A DNA stretch of 47,883 nucleotides from an uncultured Mycoplasmatota bacterium (GTDB lineage Bacteria > Bacillota_I > Bacilli_A > RF39 > UBA660). Positions 10,301-18,499 of this stretch are shown piece by piece (positions within the stretch are counted from its first letter, which is position 1; each line of letters opens with the position of its first letter). The stretch lies in the NCBI GenBank assembly GCA_948434005.1, contig CAOJEH010000011.1:1-47883 (forward strand). The letters are read 5' to 3'. The position numbers were made by a program, and so were the translations under genes. The notes under the pieces are model-generated. The model saw nothing but the letters and a program-made list of their open reading frames with translations. It was not told the DNA's origin and made no database searches.

Positions 10301-12179
10301 ATAATGCACCTGATGAAACAATAGCGATACCAATTAAATAGAATGGAAGTGAACTTGATCCTGTATCAGGAACTTCTACATAACATTCATCATCATCTAA
10401 GCCACCGTTTTCACAAGTCTTAGGAACATTCTTTATAGTTACTTGATAAGATAAATGTTCACTATCTATTGTAAATGATTGAGTTTCTTCATTTAAGAAA
10501 TATCCATCTGGAGCTGACTCTTCTGATACTGTATATGTACCATCTGGAATATTATTAATTACATATGACTCACTAGATGAAGTAAATCTTGCTACTTCTT
10601 CTCCATTTGCATTAGTTACAACAATTACGGCACCACTTACAAAGTTACCAGTAACACTATCTACTTTAGAAATAGTTACTACTCTATCCTTAGGGATATT
10701 ATAGAATTTAACTTCTACAGACTTAGTAGTATCATCTAAAGTAAATGTTTCTTTTTCTGTACTTAATTCATATCCAGCAGGAGCTTCTACTTCTTCTACT
10801 GTATATGTACCATTAGAAAGACCAGTTATACTATTTCCATTTGCAGATGATGTAATTTTTTTAATTTCATTACCATATGAATCTTTTATAACTAATACTG
10901 CACCAGTAACTGGATTATTAGTATTCTTATCTAATTTGAATATAGATACAACAGAAGTTGTTGCTTTATTATAATATTTTACCTCAGCTGTTTTAGAACT
11001 ATCTGATATTGTAAATGATTGTTTTTCTGTACTTAATTCATATCCAGCAGGAGCTTCTACCTCTTCTACTGTATATGTACCATTAGCCAAATCTTCTATC
11101 TCATAAGCCGCTGTAGTTGATGTAAATCTATCTACTTCTTCTCCATTTGCATTTTTTATTACTAACACTGCACCTTCTACTGCTGCATTAGTATCTTTAT
11201 CTAATTTTAAGATTGATACTTTTGAAGGAACTGGTTCCTCTGGAGTAGGTTCAGGTACTGGAGTTGGAGTTGGTGTTTTCTTTGGTGTTTTAGGTTTAGT
11301 TGCTTTAACACTAACTGTATCTGAAACATTTTTAGTATATTTTTGTAATACTGTCATTGGTTGAATACTATTATTCTTAGGTGCATATTTATATGCTTTA
11401 TTAATTGTACTTGACGCTGTGATTTTAACTTTAGCTGTTACAGTTTTTCCTTCAGCAATTTTACTAGCAGGAATTTTAATTAAGAATTTTTCATTTGCTT
11501 TAAATGAACTTTGACGATTACCTTTTGTATCAGTTATTATAGTACCACTTGGAGCACTAGAAACTGTTACTTTATATTTTCCATCAATATTTTTAGCATT
11601 TGCATCTATTGATTTAGATACATAATACTTCTTATTTGAATCTAGCGTTGTCTTAGTAGTACTTACTTTTGCCTTCAATGAAGGTGTAGAATAGCCCTTC
11701 TTCTTAGCAGATTTAGCACCACTGACTAAGCTCTTCATATGTTTTCTTAACCCATATTTATCAGAACCATTTGTTTTAAATGATTTAGATAAGTATGAAG
11801 TACCTGTAGTATCATCTAAATACCACCATATAGCACCTTGTGTTATATAGAAATCTTTTTTACTGTTACCAGTAAAATGCTTTTTAGGATATCCATTTTC
11901 TAGAATATAAGCAATACCTGCATTCATCTCTTTTTCTAAATATTGAGTTGAATTTGAAGCATTACCTTTATGGATATTTAAACAATAACCATAGCCTCCT
12001 CCTACTAAAGGCTTCATGTTGTATTTTGTTCCCGCAACATAACCAGGTAGTAATGTTACTTTACCAACCTTAATAGTTTTTGATGCAGCACTTGCAGACT
12101 TTGTGTCTACAAACACTAGTGTCATTGCGATTACAAATATTGCGATAATCTTACTTATCTTGGAAATTACTTTTTTCAT
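10266..12179 (-). CDS. Thioester-domain adhesin with three Cna-B repeats and VPDTG anchor
   Basis: A secreted, wall-anchored surface protein of 637 residues. Signal peptide 1-32 ends in SASAAS. A thioester domain follows: Cys66 in GYGYCLNIH and Gln114 in YITQGAIWWYLDD are the residues that form an internal Cys-Gln thioester in Gram-positive adhesins, which bind host amines covalently. A middle domain and a Pro/Thr-rich linker (about 290-315) lead to three Cna-B/SpaA-like domains, each with a Lys near its start (LKLDK, FKLDK, ISKVD) and Glu in VEEVEAPAGYE or VSEESAPDGYF, fitting isopeptide bonds. The sorting signal VPDTG (603-607), a membrane helix and a basic tail end the protein. It is the first gene of the sortase operon, with a strong promoter upstream. 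Confidence 0.92.
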   Translation of the reverse strand: MKKVISKISKIIAIFVIAMTLVFVDTKSASAASKTIKVGKVTLLPGYVAGTKYNMKPLVGGGYGYCLNIHKGNASNSTQYLEKEMNAGIAYILENGYPKKHFTGNSKKDFYITQGAIWWYLDDTTGTSYLSKSFKTNGSDKYGLRKHMKSLVSGAKSAKKKGYSTPSLKAKVSTTKTTLDSNKKYYVSKSIDANAKNIDGKYKVTVSSAPSGTIITDTKGNRQSSFKANEKFLIKIPASKIAEGKTVTAKVKITASSTINKAYKYAPKNNSIQPMTVLQKYTKNVSDTVSVKATKPKTPKKTPTPTPVPEPTPEEPVPSKVSILKLDKDTNAAVEGAVLVIKNANGEEVDRFTSTTAAYEIEDLANGTYTVEEVEAPAGYELSTEKQSFTISDSSKTAEVKYYNKATTSVVSIFKLDKNTNNPVTGAVLVIKDSYGNEIKKITSSANGNSITGLSNGTYTVEEVEAPAGYELSTEKETFTLDDTTKSVEVKFYNIPKDRVVTISKVDSVTGNFVSGAVIVVTNANGEEVARFTSSSESYVINNIPDGTYTVSEESAPDGYFLNEETQSFTIDSEHLSYQVTIKNVPKTCENGGLDDDECYVEVPDTGSSSLPFYLIGIAIVSSGALYVYKNNKKAYK

Positions 12180-12208
12180 AATTTTTCCCCCTTCAAATTT
12201 GTGGCTAT

Positions 12209-12237
12209 ATTATACCACATTATTTAAATAATTGCAA
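12209..12237 (-). promoter_or_regulatory. Strong promoter of the adhesin-sortase operon, with palindrome in the spacer
   Basis: The minus strand has TTGCAA (12237-12232), a 17-bp spacer and TATAAT (12214-12209). The transcript would start about 25-30 bases before the ATG, with GGGGG as ribosome site. A perfect 14-bp palindrome, ATTATTTAAATAAT (12219-12232), covers most of the spacer and could be an operator. Confidence 0.7.
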
Positions 12238-12328
12238 GTTTTTTCTCCCACGACTAAATATTATAAACTTTTTTTCTAAAAAAGCAAGACGTTTACATTA
12301 AATAATATACATTAACCTATAAATTTAT

Positions 12329-13207
12329 CTACTTTTTCGTATATTGAGTTGAATTTTCGCTCATTACCAAATTACCATTTTTTTGTAATTGTTCTCTTAA
12401 AACAGCCCTAGTATAGTATACTGCACCTTCAAAATCTATTTCATTATCCATAAAACTATATTTTTTACTAGTACTATCCCATATGCCACTATGTTTATCT
12501 ATAAAATCTTTATCTAAATATCTAGTATCTGCATCATGAATACTTATTTTTCCTCTTAAATCAAGCATTCTACCAAAGTATTCAGTTAATTTTTCTGGAT
12601 CATATTTACCACCATGTAATTGATAAATATCATAAAAATCTTTTACCCTTGTATTCAAAACATCTGGTTTATTACTTTCAACAATAATACATAACTTTTC
12701 CGCTAAATATTCTTCAAATGAAGGTGTATATATCTCAAATTCTTTATCACCTTCAAATATTTTAGGCATTATTCTATATTTAGGCTCAATTAACCTAGAA
12801 TAATCTTCTTGAAAATCTACAGATAGTGGTTGTTTTGTAATATCAAAAGCTAACTCAAATGATAATTTATATATACCAGTATTAGTTACTCTAGGTTCTT
12901 TTTTTAACGAAAAGGAAAAACCGTCACTAGTATCTTTCACAAGTAATTCAAAAATATCACTATTAACATTGAATTTATCAATACTTGCTATATCTACATC
13001 TGTGATTGGTCTTATTAGTGTACCTAAGCATGAAACCTCAGTTGAACTACCCTTTACTAATATTTGTTCAGAATTATACTTACTTAGCTTTTCTAAAAAA
13101 CATCTAGCAGCAAATGTAGAATATGTATTTTGAATACTTATATTTAATCTTCTAGACTCCTTTTTCATAAAAGCCTTCATCTGATTACTATTTCTAAATC
13201 TCTGCAT
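12329..13207 (-). CDS. AbiEii-like nucleotidyltransferase (type IV toxin family), orphan
   Basis: AbiEii proteins are DNA-polymerase-beta-like nucleotidyltransferases; some modify tRNA or use GTP and act as toxins with an AbiEi antitoxin. This 292-residue protein shows the core pattern ILVKGSSTEV...RPITDVDIASID (nucleotide loop and Asp-x-Asp metal site, about residues 50-75) and the downstream block PSFEEYLAEKLCII...RVKDFYDIYQL typical of the family. No AbiEi-like gene precedes it; the upstream gene diverges and encodes an unrelated 106-residue protein. It could be a solitary cellular nucleotidyltransferase or a toxin that lost its partner. A consensus promoter and GGGGG ribosome site support expression. 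Confidence 0.82.
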   Translation of the reverse strand: MQRFRNSNQMKAFMKKESRRLNISIQNTYSTFAARCFLEKLSKYNSEQILVKGSSTEVSCLGTLIRPITDVDIASIDKFNVNSDIFELLVKDTSDGFSFSLKKEPRVTNTGIYKLSFELAFDITKQPLSVDFQEDYSRLIEPKYRIMPKIFEGDKEFEIYTPSFEEYLAEKLCIIVESNKPDVLNTRVKDFYDIYQLHGGKYDPEKLTEYFGRMLDLRGKISIHDADTRYLDKDFIDKHSGIWDSTSKKYSFMDNEIDFEGAVYYTRAVLREQLQKNGNLVMSENSTQYTKK

Positions 13208-13234
13208 ATATTAGTACCCCCTTGTGTACTGCAC

Positions 13235-13263
13235 ATTATATCACATTTTATAATTTTTTTCAA
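13235..13263 (-). promoter_or_regulatory. Promoter of the AbiEii-like gene
   Basis: The minus strand has TTGAAA (13263-13258), 17 bp, and TATAAT (13240-13235) with an upstream TGA giving an extended -10. The short leader contains AGTAC...GTACT, a 5-bp stem whose loop holds the G-rich ribosome site. Confidence 0.65.
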
Positions 13264-13309
13264 TACTAACTTATTTATATAAATAAATTAATAAAATTAT
13301 ATAAGATTA

Positions 13310-13318
13310 TGATATAAT
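13310..13318 (+). promoter_or_regulatory. Extended -10 promoter of the plus-strand cassette
   Basis: TGATATAAT is an extended -10 element about 35 bp before the first ATG of the cassette at 13353. No clear -35 box. It faces away from the AbiEii promoter, so the two units are divergent. Confidence 0.5.
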
Positions 13319-13352
13319 TATGGAAACATATATAAAGGAAAAGGATTAAACT

Positions 13353-13673
13353 ATGGAAGAAATAATTGGAAATGAATTTATTGAATATAAAACAGGATTT
13401 ATAGCTGGAAAAGGTGAAATCGTAGAAGCAATTTCATTAGGAAAAGTAATAAATCTAAAAGATAATGAAGATACATTAGAAGATAATGATTCTTGGTATG
13501 TTCATGGTTTTAATGATGGATTTAATTATTTTTCTAATTTAATAGATAATAATAAACTTGACTTAGAAAATATAAATACAAAAAATATTGTAAAAGAATG
13601 TTTTGCAAAAAGAGTAATGGATGCAAATAAAAATAAAGATAACCAAATACCAGTTGCAAAATTTAGAATATAG
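13353..13673 (+). CDS. Hypothetical protein, first gene of the DNA-handling cassette
   Basis: A 106-residue acidic, soluble protein with a central SWYVHGFNDGFNYF and no recognised domain. A ribosome site (AAGGA) lies about 12 bases before the ATG. It is followed after 25 bp by the glycosylase-like gene and starts a run of four same-strand genes on an otherwise mostly minus-strand segment. No function is proposed; it could be an accessory or regulatory subunit. Confidence 0.7.
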   Translation: MEEIIGNEFIEYKTGFIAGKGEIVEAISLGKVINLKDNEDTLEDNDSWYVHGFNDGFNYFSNLIDNNKLDLENINTKNIVKECFAKRVMDANKNKDNQIPVAKFRI

Positions 13674-13698
13674 TAAATTGATTATGATGAGGTGTAAA

Positions 13699-14448
13699 AT
13701 GATAAATAGAAGTGAAATTTTAAATAAAGTTGACAAACTTATAAATATGTATAAAAATGGAGAACTTGGCGGAGAAGTAATGCCAGAAGATGCAAATCCA
13801 CATTTTGAAAAATCGTCTAATGAAAACTATTTATATTTTACATTACCTATGGCACTAAACTATCAAAGAAATTCTTATACTCTTTGGGAAAGTGCTTTAA
13901 AAACTTATGAAGATAAAGAAACAAGATTTGTATTTAATCCTAAAATATGTTTAGAAAAAAGTTTTGAAGAAGTACAATATGCACTTACTAAACATAAAGT
14001 AGCATTACAAAAGCAAAAACAAACTGAAATATGGTTATCTCTTTGTAATACATTTGTGGAATTATATGACGGAGATATAAGAATGCTATTTGATAGATTA
14101 GATAATGATGTTGATATAATTAGAGATTTTATTCAAAAACAAAATAAGAAAAAATTCCCCTATTTATCAGGAACTAAAATATGTAATTATTGGTTATATG
14201 TAATTTGGGAGTATACAGATAGAAAATATAAAAATATAGAAAATTTAACAGTAGCTCCAGATACTCATGTAGTAAAGGCAACTCATAAATTAGGTTTAAT
14301 TACAAAAGAAGAATTAAATAAAAGTGATGTTCAATTAATTGTAATTGATAGATGGAACGAATTATTTAAAGGAACAAAATATAAACCTATTGATATTCAT
14401 ACTCCATTATGGCTATGGAGTAGAAATGGCTTTAAGGAGATAAAATGA
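13699..14448 (+). CDS. HhH-GPD DNA glycosylase-like protein (AGOG/OGG type)
   Basis: Base-excision glycosylases remove damaged bases; bifunctional HhH-GPD enzymes use a lysine Schiff base and an assisting aspartate. From the ATG at 13699 (GATGAGGTG just upstream) the protein has 249 residues. Near the C-terminus it has LSGTKICNYW (Lys160) and VAPDTHVVKATHKLGL (Asp188). This matches the Lys-in-hairpin and DTHV-plus-LGL pattern of the superfamily. The Lys-Asp spacing of 28 lies between OGG1 (19) and archaeal AGOG (about 32), and the length resembles AGOG. The usual LPGVG loop is reduced to LSGTK. It overlaps the ASCH gene by four bases (ATGA). The assignment rests on motifs only; a binding protein without lyase activity is possible. 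Confidence 0.68.
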   Translation: MINRSEILNKVDKLINMYKNGELGGEVMPEDANPHFEKSSNENYLYFTLPMALNYQRNSYTLWESALKTYEDKETRFVFNPKICLEKSFEEVQYALTKHKVALQKQKQTEIWLSLCNTFVELYDGDIRMLFDRLDNDVDIIRDFIQKQNKKKFPYLSGTKICNYWLYVIWEYTDRKYKNIENLTVAPDTHVVKATHKLGLITKEELNKSDVQLIVIDRWNELFKGTKYKPIDIHTPLWLWSRNGFKEIK

Positions 14449-14846
14449 TGAGGGTTTTAAGTTTAAAAGAACCATATGCTACTTTAATAAAAGAAAAAAA
14501 GAAATTAGTTGAAACTAGAAGTTGGAAAACGAATTATAGAGGGACACTATATATTCATGCAAGTATGACTAAACCATCTAAAGTAGACTTAGAAAATATA
14601 GAATTAATGTCACTAGTAGAAAATAAAAAAATGAATTACGGTAATATTATCTGTAAATGTAATTTAGTAGATTGTATTTATATGACACAAGATTATATAA
14701 ATAGTATTAAGAAAAATAATTATCAAGAATATATTTGTGGTGAATACCAAGTTGGAAGATATGCTTGGATACTAGAAAATATAGAAGTATTAAATAGACC
14801 TATTAAAGCTAAAGGTCATTTAGGAATATGGAAGTATGAGGAGTAA
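14445..14846 (+). CDS. ASCH-domain protein (PUA-like nucleic-acid binding)
   Basis: 133 residues. The ASCH fold is related to PUA and EVE domains and binds RNA or modified nucleosides; the E. coli relative YqfB hydrolyses N4-acetylcytidine. The signature is visible as LSLKEPYATLI, then KKLVETRSW (the GxKxxExR region) and RGTLYIHAS. Start: ATGATG just after AAGGAGAT, overlapping the glycosylase stop. The radical SAM gene begins 3 bp downstream, so three genes are translationally linked. Whether it is an enzyme or a reader of modified bases is unknown. Confidence 0.85.
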   Translation: MMRVLSLKEPYATLIKEKKKLVETRSWKTNYRGTLYIHASMTKPSKVDLENIELMSLVENKKMNYGNIICKCNLVDCIYMTQDYINSIKKNNYQEYICGEYQVGRYAWILENIEVLNRPIKAKGHLGIWKYEE

Positions 14847-14849
14847 ACC

Positions 14850-15680
14850 ATGATTATAAAAGAAATACAAACAAAAGAATATTTAACTAAATCTAATCTT
14901 CCTGCAAGTGATTATGTTATTAATCCCTATGTTGGATGTCCCCATGGTTGTAAATATTGTTATGCATCATTTATGAAAAGATTTACAAATCATACAGAAG
15001 ATTGGGGAGATTTTATAGATATAAAAAGAACTGAAAAGAAGATTAACTTAAATAAAATAAGTAAAAAAACTGTATTTTTATCTTCTGTAACGGATTGCTA
15101 TAACCCATTAGAAGAAAAATATAAAATAACTAGAAATATTTTAAAACAATTAATTAATTCAGATTGCTACTTATCTATTTCTACAAAATCAAATCTAATA
15201 CTAAGAGATATTGACTTATTAAAACAAATTAAAAATGTAGTTGTAAGTATTTCAATTAATACACTTGATGAAAACTTTAGAAAAGATATGGATAATGCAA
15301 GTACAATAGAAGAAAGATTAAATACTCTAAAAGAATTACACAATAATGGTATTCATACTGTTTTATTTATGTCTCCTATATTTCCTTTTATTACTGAATG
15401 GAAAAAAATAATAGAAAAATCAAAAGATTATATAGATGAATATTGGTTTGAAAATCTAAACTTAAGAGGCCAATATAAATCATATATAATGAAATATATT
15501 AAAGAAAACCATAAAGAATACTATAATGATTATGTTACTATTTACTTAAAGAACAATAAAGAGTATTGGAACAAATTAGCTAATGAGATTAATAATTACT
15601 GTGAAGATAATAATATAAACTATATTAATTATTTTTATCACGAAGAGCTAGTAAGAAAAAAGAAAGAAGCAAAAAAATAG
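14850..15680 (+). CDS. SPL-family radical SAM protein (SplB-like photolyase relative)
   Basis: Radical SAM enzymes of the SPL family cleave S-adenosylmethionine with a 4Fe-4S cluster; the best-known member repairs spore photoproduct in DNA. This 276-residue protein has the family N-terminus YVINPYVGCPHGCKYCYA with cluster cysteines 30, 34 and 37 (CxxxCxxC), followed by a TIM-barrel-like core with VFLSSVTDCYNPLE. It lacks an obvious extra C-terminal domain. It is the last gene of the cassette and is followed by a bidirectional terminator. The glycosylase and ASCH neighbours support work on nucleic-acid bases, but the substrate is not known. Confidence 0.87.
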   Translation: MIIKEIQTKEYLTKSNLPASDYVINPYVGCPHGCKYCYASFMKRFTNHTEDWGDFIDIKRTEKKINLNKISKKTVFLSSVTDCYNPLEEKYKITRNILKQLINSDCYLSISTKSNLILRDIDLLKQIKNVVVSISINTLDENFRKDMDNASTIEERLNTLKELHNNGIHTVLFMSPIFPFITEWKKIIEKSKDYIDEYWFENLNLRGQYKSYIMKYIKENHKEYYNDYVTIYLKNNKEYWNKLANEINNYCEDNNINYINYFYHEELVRKKKEAKK

Positions 15681-15692
15681 ATATAAATATAT

Positions 15693-15729
15693 AAAACTCC
15701 AATTCAATATAATATTAAATTGGAGTTTT
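15693..15729. terminator. Bidirectional terminator between the cassette and the ABC permease
   Basis: A perfect 12-bp stem (AAAACTCCAATT with AATTGGAGTTTT) encloses a 13-nt loop, with A-rich and T-rich flanks on both sides. It serves the plus-strand cassette and the convergent minus-strand permease gene. Confidence 0.9.
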
Positions 15730-15738
15730 CTTTTATAA

Positions 15739-16539
15739 TTAACTTCTTTTATTATGTAAATATATTTCTATTCTTTCTATTAAATAATACATAATATATG
15801 ATATTACTGCTAAAATAACAACACTACTTATAACTAAATCAATATTAAATACTTGAGAGCCATACATAATAAGATAACCTAAACCACTCTTTGAAACCAA
15901 TAACTCTCCCATAATAACACCTATTAAACTCATAGATATATTTATCTTTAATGCATTTATTATTGTAATATAATTACTAGGTAAGACAACTTTAAAAAAT
16001 ATTTGTTTCTTAGTAGCTTTTAATGATTTTAAAAGTGTAATATAATTCTTATCAGTAGCTATAAAACCATTATATATATTTATAATTGTAATAAATGTAT
16101 TAATAAGTAAAGCCATAAATATAATTGAATTAATACTAGCACCTACCCAAATAATTATTAAAGGCCCTAGTGCTACTTTTGGAAGTGAATTAAGTACTGT
16201 TAAATATGGATCTATAATTTTAGAAATAGTTTTATTACTCCAAAGTATTGTTGCTACAATCAAACCTATAATAGTAGCAATAGAAAAACTTATAAATACT
16301 TCATACATTGTAATACCTATATGTTTAAATAGACTTCCATCTTTAAATAAACTAATAGCAGTTTTTAATGCACTACTAGGACTAGATGATAAGAAAGTAT
16401 TAATTATATTATATTTTGATAGTAATTCCCATCCTACTAGAAAGATTGTAATTATAAGTATTCTAAAGATAAATACTATAGTCTTTTCTTTACGAATCTT
16501 TTTTAAATAAGCCTTATGTTCCTCACTATATATGGACAT
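15739..16539 (-). CDS. ABC transporter permease (TauC/SsuC/ThiX-like)
   Basis: Membrane subunit of an importer for small organic solutes. 266 residues with about six membrane helices. The cytoplasmic coupling loop is visible as SLKATKKQIFFKVVLPSNYITIINALKINISMSLIGVI, the EAA-like segment of this subfamily. The start overlaps the end of the ATPase fragment by 14 bp, as in an intact transporter operon. Because the island sits in the ATPase gene upstream, this gene is now cut off from its original promoter and partner subunit and depends on read-through from the recombinase side. The substrate is not clear; taurine/sulfonate and thiamine-pyrimidine importers share this architecture. Confidence 0.9.
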   Translation of the reverse strand: MSIYSEEHKAYLKKIRKEKTIVFIFRILIITIFLVGWELLSKYNIINTFLSSSPSSALKTAISLFKDGSLFKHIGITMYEVFISFSIATIIGLIVATILWSNKTISKIIDPYLTVLNSLPKVALGPLIIIWVGASINSIIFMALLINTFITIINIYNGFIATDKNYITLLKSLKATKKQIFFKVVLPSNYITIINALKINISMSLIGVIMGELLVSKSGLGYLIMYGSQVFNIDLVISSVVILAVISYIMYYLIERIEIYLHNKRS

Positions 16540-16885
16540 CTAAATCCCTCCATATCGTATCATAATATTTTGAAAATTCCTTACATTTTCTATTATTAAT
16601 AGGAGTAGATTTATCAGATAGTTTTATATCATATATTTTTTTTACTTTAGCAGGTCTTTTTGTTAATACTACTATTTTATCAGACATACTAATAGCTTCT
16701 GCTATATCATGAGTTACCATAATAGCAGTTTTACCTTCATTCTTTATAATTTTATAAATATCATCACTGATAGCTAACCTTGATTGATAGTCTAATGCAG
16801 ACATAGGTTCATCTAAAAGTAAAATATCTGGTTTTATTGCAAGTGTCCTTATCAGTGCTACTGTTTGAATGTAGTATAGACACAA
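16526..16885 (-). pseudogene. C-terminal part of an ABC-transporter ATPase split by the island
   Basis: Host-derived coding sequence runs from 16861 down to 16526 and encodes VALIRTLAIKPDILLLDEP (Walker B), the D-loop SALD, and the switch histidine in MVTHD. It lacks Walker A and the signature. The open frame continues to a TTG at 16885, but those first eight codons belong to the island end and no ribosome site precedes them, so it is not an independent gene. The missing N-terminal 139 codons are at 39992-40407. Joining the two at GT gives ...SGGMRQR-V-ALIRTLA... in frame, 249 residues, a normal length for TauB/SsuB. Confidence 0.95.
16838..16884. repeat. Island attachment junction (recombinase side)
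   Basis: The core dinucleotide is AC on the plus strand (16860-16861; GT in the ATPase reading direction). To its left is ATPase gene sequence. To its right, after 3 bp, is the 20-bp arm TTGAATGTAGTATAGACACA (16865-16884). Its reverse complement matches the arm at the other junction in 18 of 20 positions. Confidence 0.9.
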
Positions 16886-16891
16886 CTATAA

Positions 16892-18499
16892 TTAAAAATT
16901 CCACTTAAGATAAATATTTCTAGTATTAGTTTTTTTATCAATTTTTGAAATATAAATTTTATCAATAAATTCTTCAATAATAACTCTGTTAAGTTTATCA
17001 AACTGTTTATATTTAGTAAGATAATCTTCTTCATTAAATTTTTTTATTTGTTTTTTATAATGCTGAATCTTATCATCTACATATTTTATTTGCTTATTAT
17101 AGTCACTATTTAATTTATTATAAGTATTAATTAGTTTTTTAAATTGATCAGTATTTATAATACCATTAACCCTATCTTCATAAATATTTTTTAAATAGAT
17201 TGTATTTTTGGATTTCATTTTTAATATTTCTTTTTTTTGATATTCTAATGATTTTATTTTTAAATTAAACTTGTTTTTACTATTTTTTGATATTTCTTTT
17301 TCTAAAAAATATATATCATAATATTTCTCTATCTTTTTATTAATTTTATCTAAAATTAAATCTTCAAGTTTTTTATATCTAATAGATTCTTTATTAATGC
17401 AATCATTATAGCCACCATGATTATTAGAACAAACTAAATACTCATGTTTACTTGAATTTTTCTTCCTCATATAATGATTACATTCTAAACAAAACACTTT
17501 TCCAGAAAAATTATGGATTTTGCCACTTTTTTTTATTGATCTTGTCCTTTCTTTCATAATAGTTTGAACCTTTTTAAATATCTTCTCATCAATAATAGCT
17601 TCATGTGTATTCTCATATCTTATCCATTTATCTTTAGGTTTATTAATAATTTTATGATTTTTATAACTTACAGTAGTTCTTTTTCCTTGTATTAAATGTC
17701 CTAAATATATCTCATTAGTTAAAATAGTTTTTATAGCATTACTACTCCATTTAATTTCTTCTCTTGGTCTATTACTAATTATATTTAATTTTATTCCATT
17801 TTTATATTTATATAGTGAGGGGCAAGGTATATTTTTACTATTAAGATACTTAGCAATACCTGTAAAGCCTAAACCCGATAAATATAGGTTATATATTTCT
17901 TTTACAACTTCACTAGCTACTTTATCTATAACTAATTTGTTATTATCATATGTAGATATTTCATAACCAAATACTGCGAAAGGCGAGATAAATTCACCTT
18001 GCTTCATTTTAGAATTAAAAGCACTTCTTATATTATTTGAAACATCTTCTAAATACCATTCATTTACTAATCCATTTATTTGCCTTGATTTTTTATTACC
18101 AATATTTTCTGTATCAGCATTATCACTAATACCAATAAATCTAATATTCCATTCCTTAAATTTATTATTAATATAACGTTCAACTATTTCCATATCCCTT
18201 GAAAATCTAGATTGACTTTTAGAAATTACAATATCAAGTTTTCTATTTTTACAGTCCTCAATTAGTCTTTCAAATTCAGGTCTATAAGTTCCAGCACCTG
18301 ATAAATCTTCATCGCAATATTCATCTATAAGTATAAAATTAGGATGCTTATTTATATAATCAAGTAACATATTTCTTTGATTTTTAATAGATTCACTTTC
18401 TTCTTCATCCTTTTGCTTATCTTTATCTTCATTAGATAGTCTTAAATAAATGCCTACTCTAAATATTCTATCTTCCTCATCATTTTTAAATTCAGTCAT
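16892..18499 (-). CDS. Large serine recombinase (integrase) of the island
   Basis: Catalyses site-specific integration and excision by a phosphoserine mechanism. 535 residues. The resolvase-type catalytic domain (about 14-160) has the nucleophile Ser22 in YLRLSNED and conserved arginines in SQSRFSRDM. The recombinase domain (about 170-320) contains WSSNAIKTILTNEIYLGHLIQG. A zinc ribbon with Cys337, 340, 357 and 367 and a long coiled coil (about 390-500) complete the architecture of TnpX/phiC31-type enzymes. The stop is 30 bp from the crossover core. Its start overlaps a small upstream ORF. All catalytic features look intact, so the element may still be mobile. Confidence 0.96.
   Translation of the reverse strand: MTEFKNDEEDRIFRVGIYLRLSNEDKDKQKDEEESESIKNQRNMLLDYINKHPNFILIDEYCDEDLSGAGTYRPEFERLIEDCKNRKLDIVISKSQSRFSRDMEIVERYINNKFKEWNIRFIGISDNADTENIGNKKSRQINGLVNEWYLEDVSNNIRSAFNSKMKQGEFISPFAVFGYEISTYDNNKLVIDKVASEVVKEIYNLYLSGLGFTGIAKYLNSKNIPCPSLYKYKNGIKLNIISNRPREEIKWSSNAIKTILTNEIYLGHLIQGKRTTVSYKNHKIINKPKDKWIRYENTHEAIIDEKIFKKVQTIMKERTRSIKKSGKIHNFSGKVFCLECNHYMRKKNSSKHEYLVCSNNHGGYNDCINKESIRYKKLEDLILDKINKKIEKYYDIYFLEKEISKNSKNKFNLKIKSLEYQKKEILKMKSKNTIYLKNIYEDRVNGIINTDQFKKLINTYNKLNSDYNKQIKYVDDKIQHYKKQIKKFNEEDYLTKYKQFDKLNRVIIEEFIDKIYISKIDKKTNTRNIYLKWNF

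Noticed and set aside
12270-12300. Terminator after the AbiEii-like gene (CTTTTTTAGAAAAAAAG on the minus strand)
   Set aside because: Stem is only A/T runs with a 3-nt loop and lacks a clean T tail; not convincing.
16526-16885. A complete 119-residue ABC ATPase gene starting at TTG
   Set aside because: No ribosome site, no Walker A, and its first codons are island sequence. It is the 3' part of the split gene.
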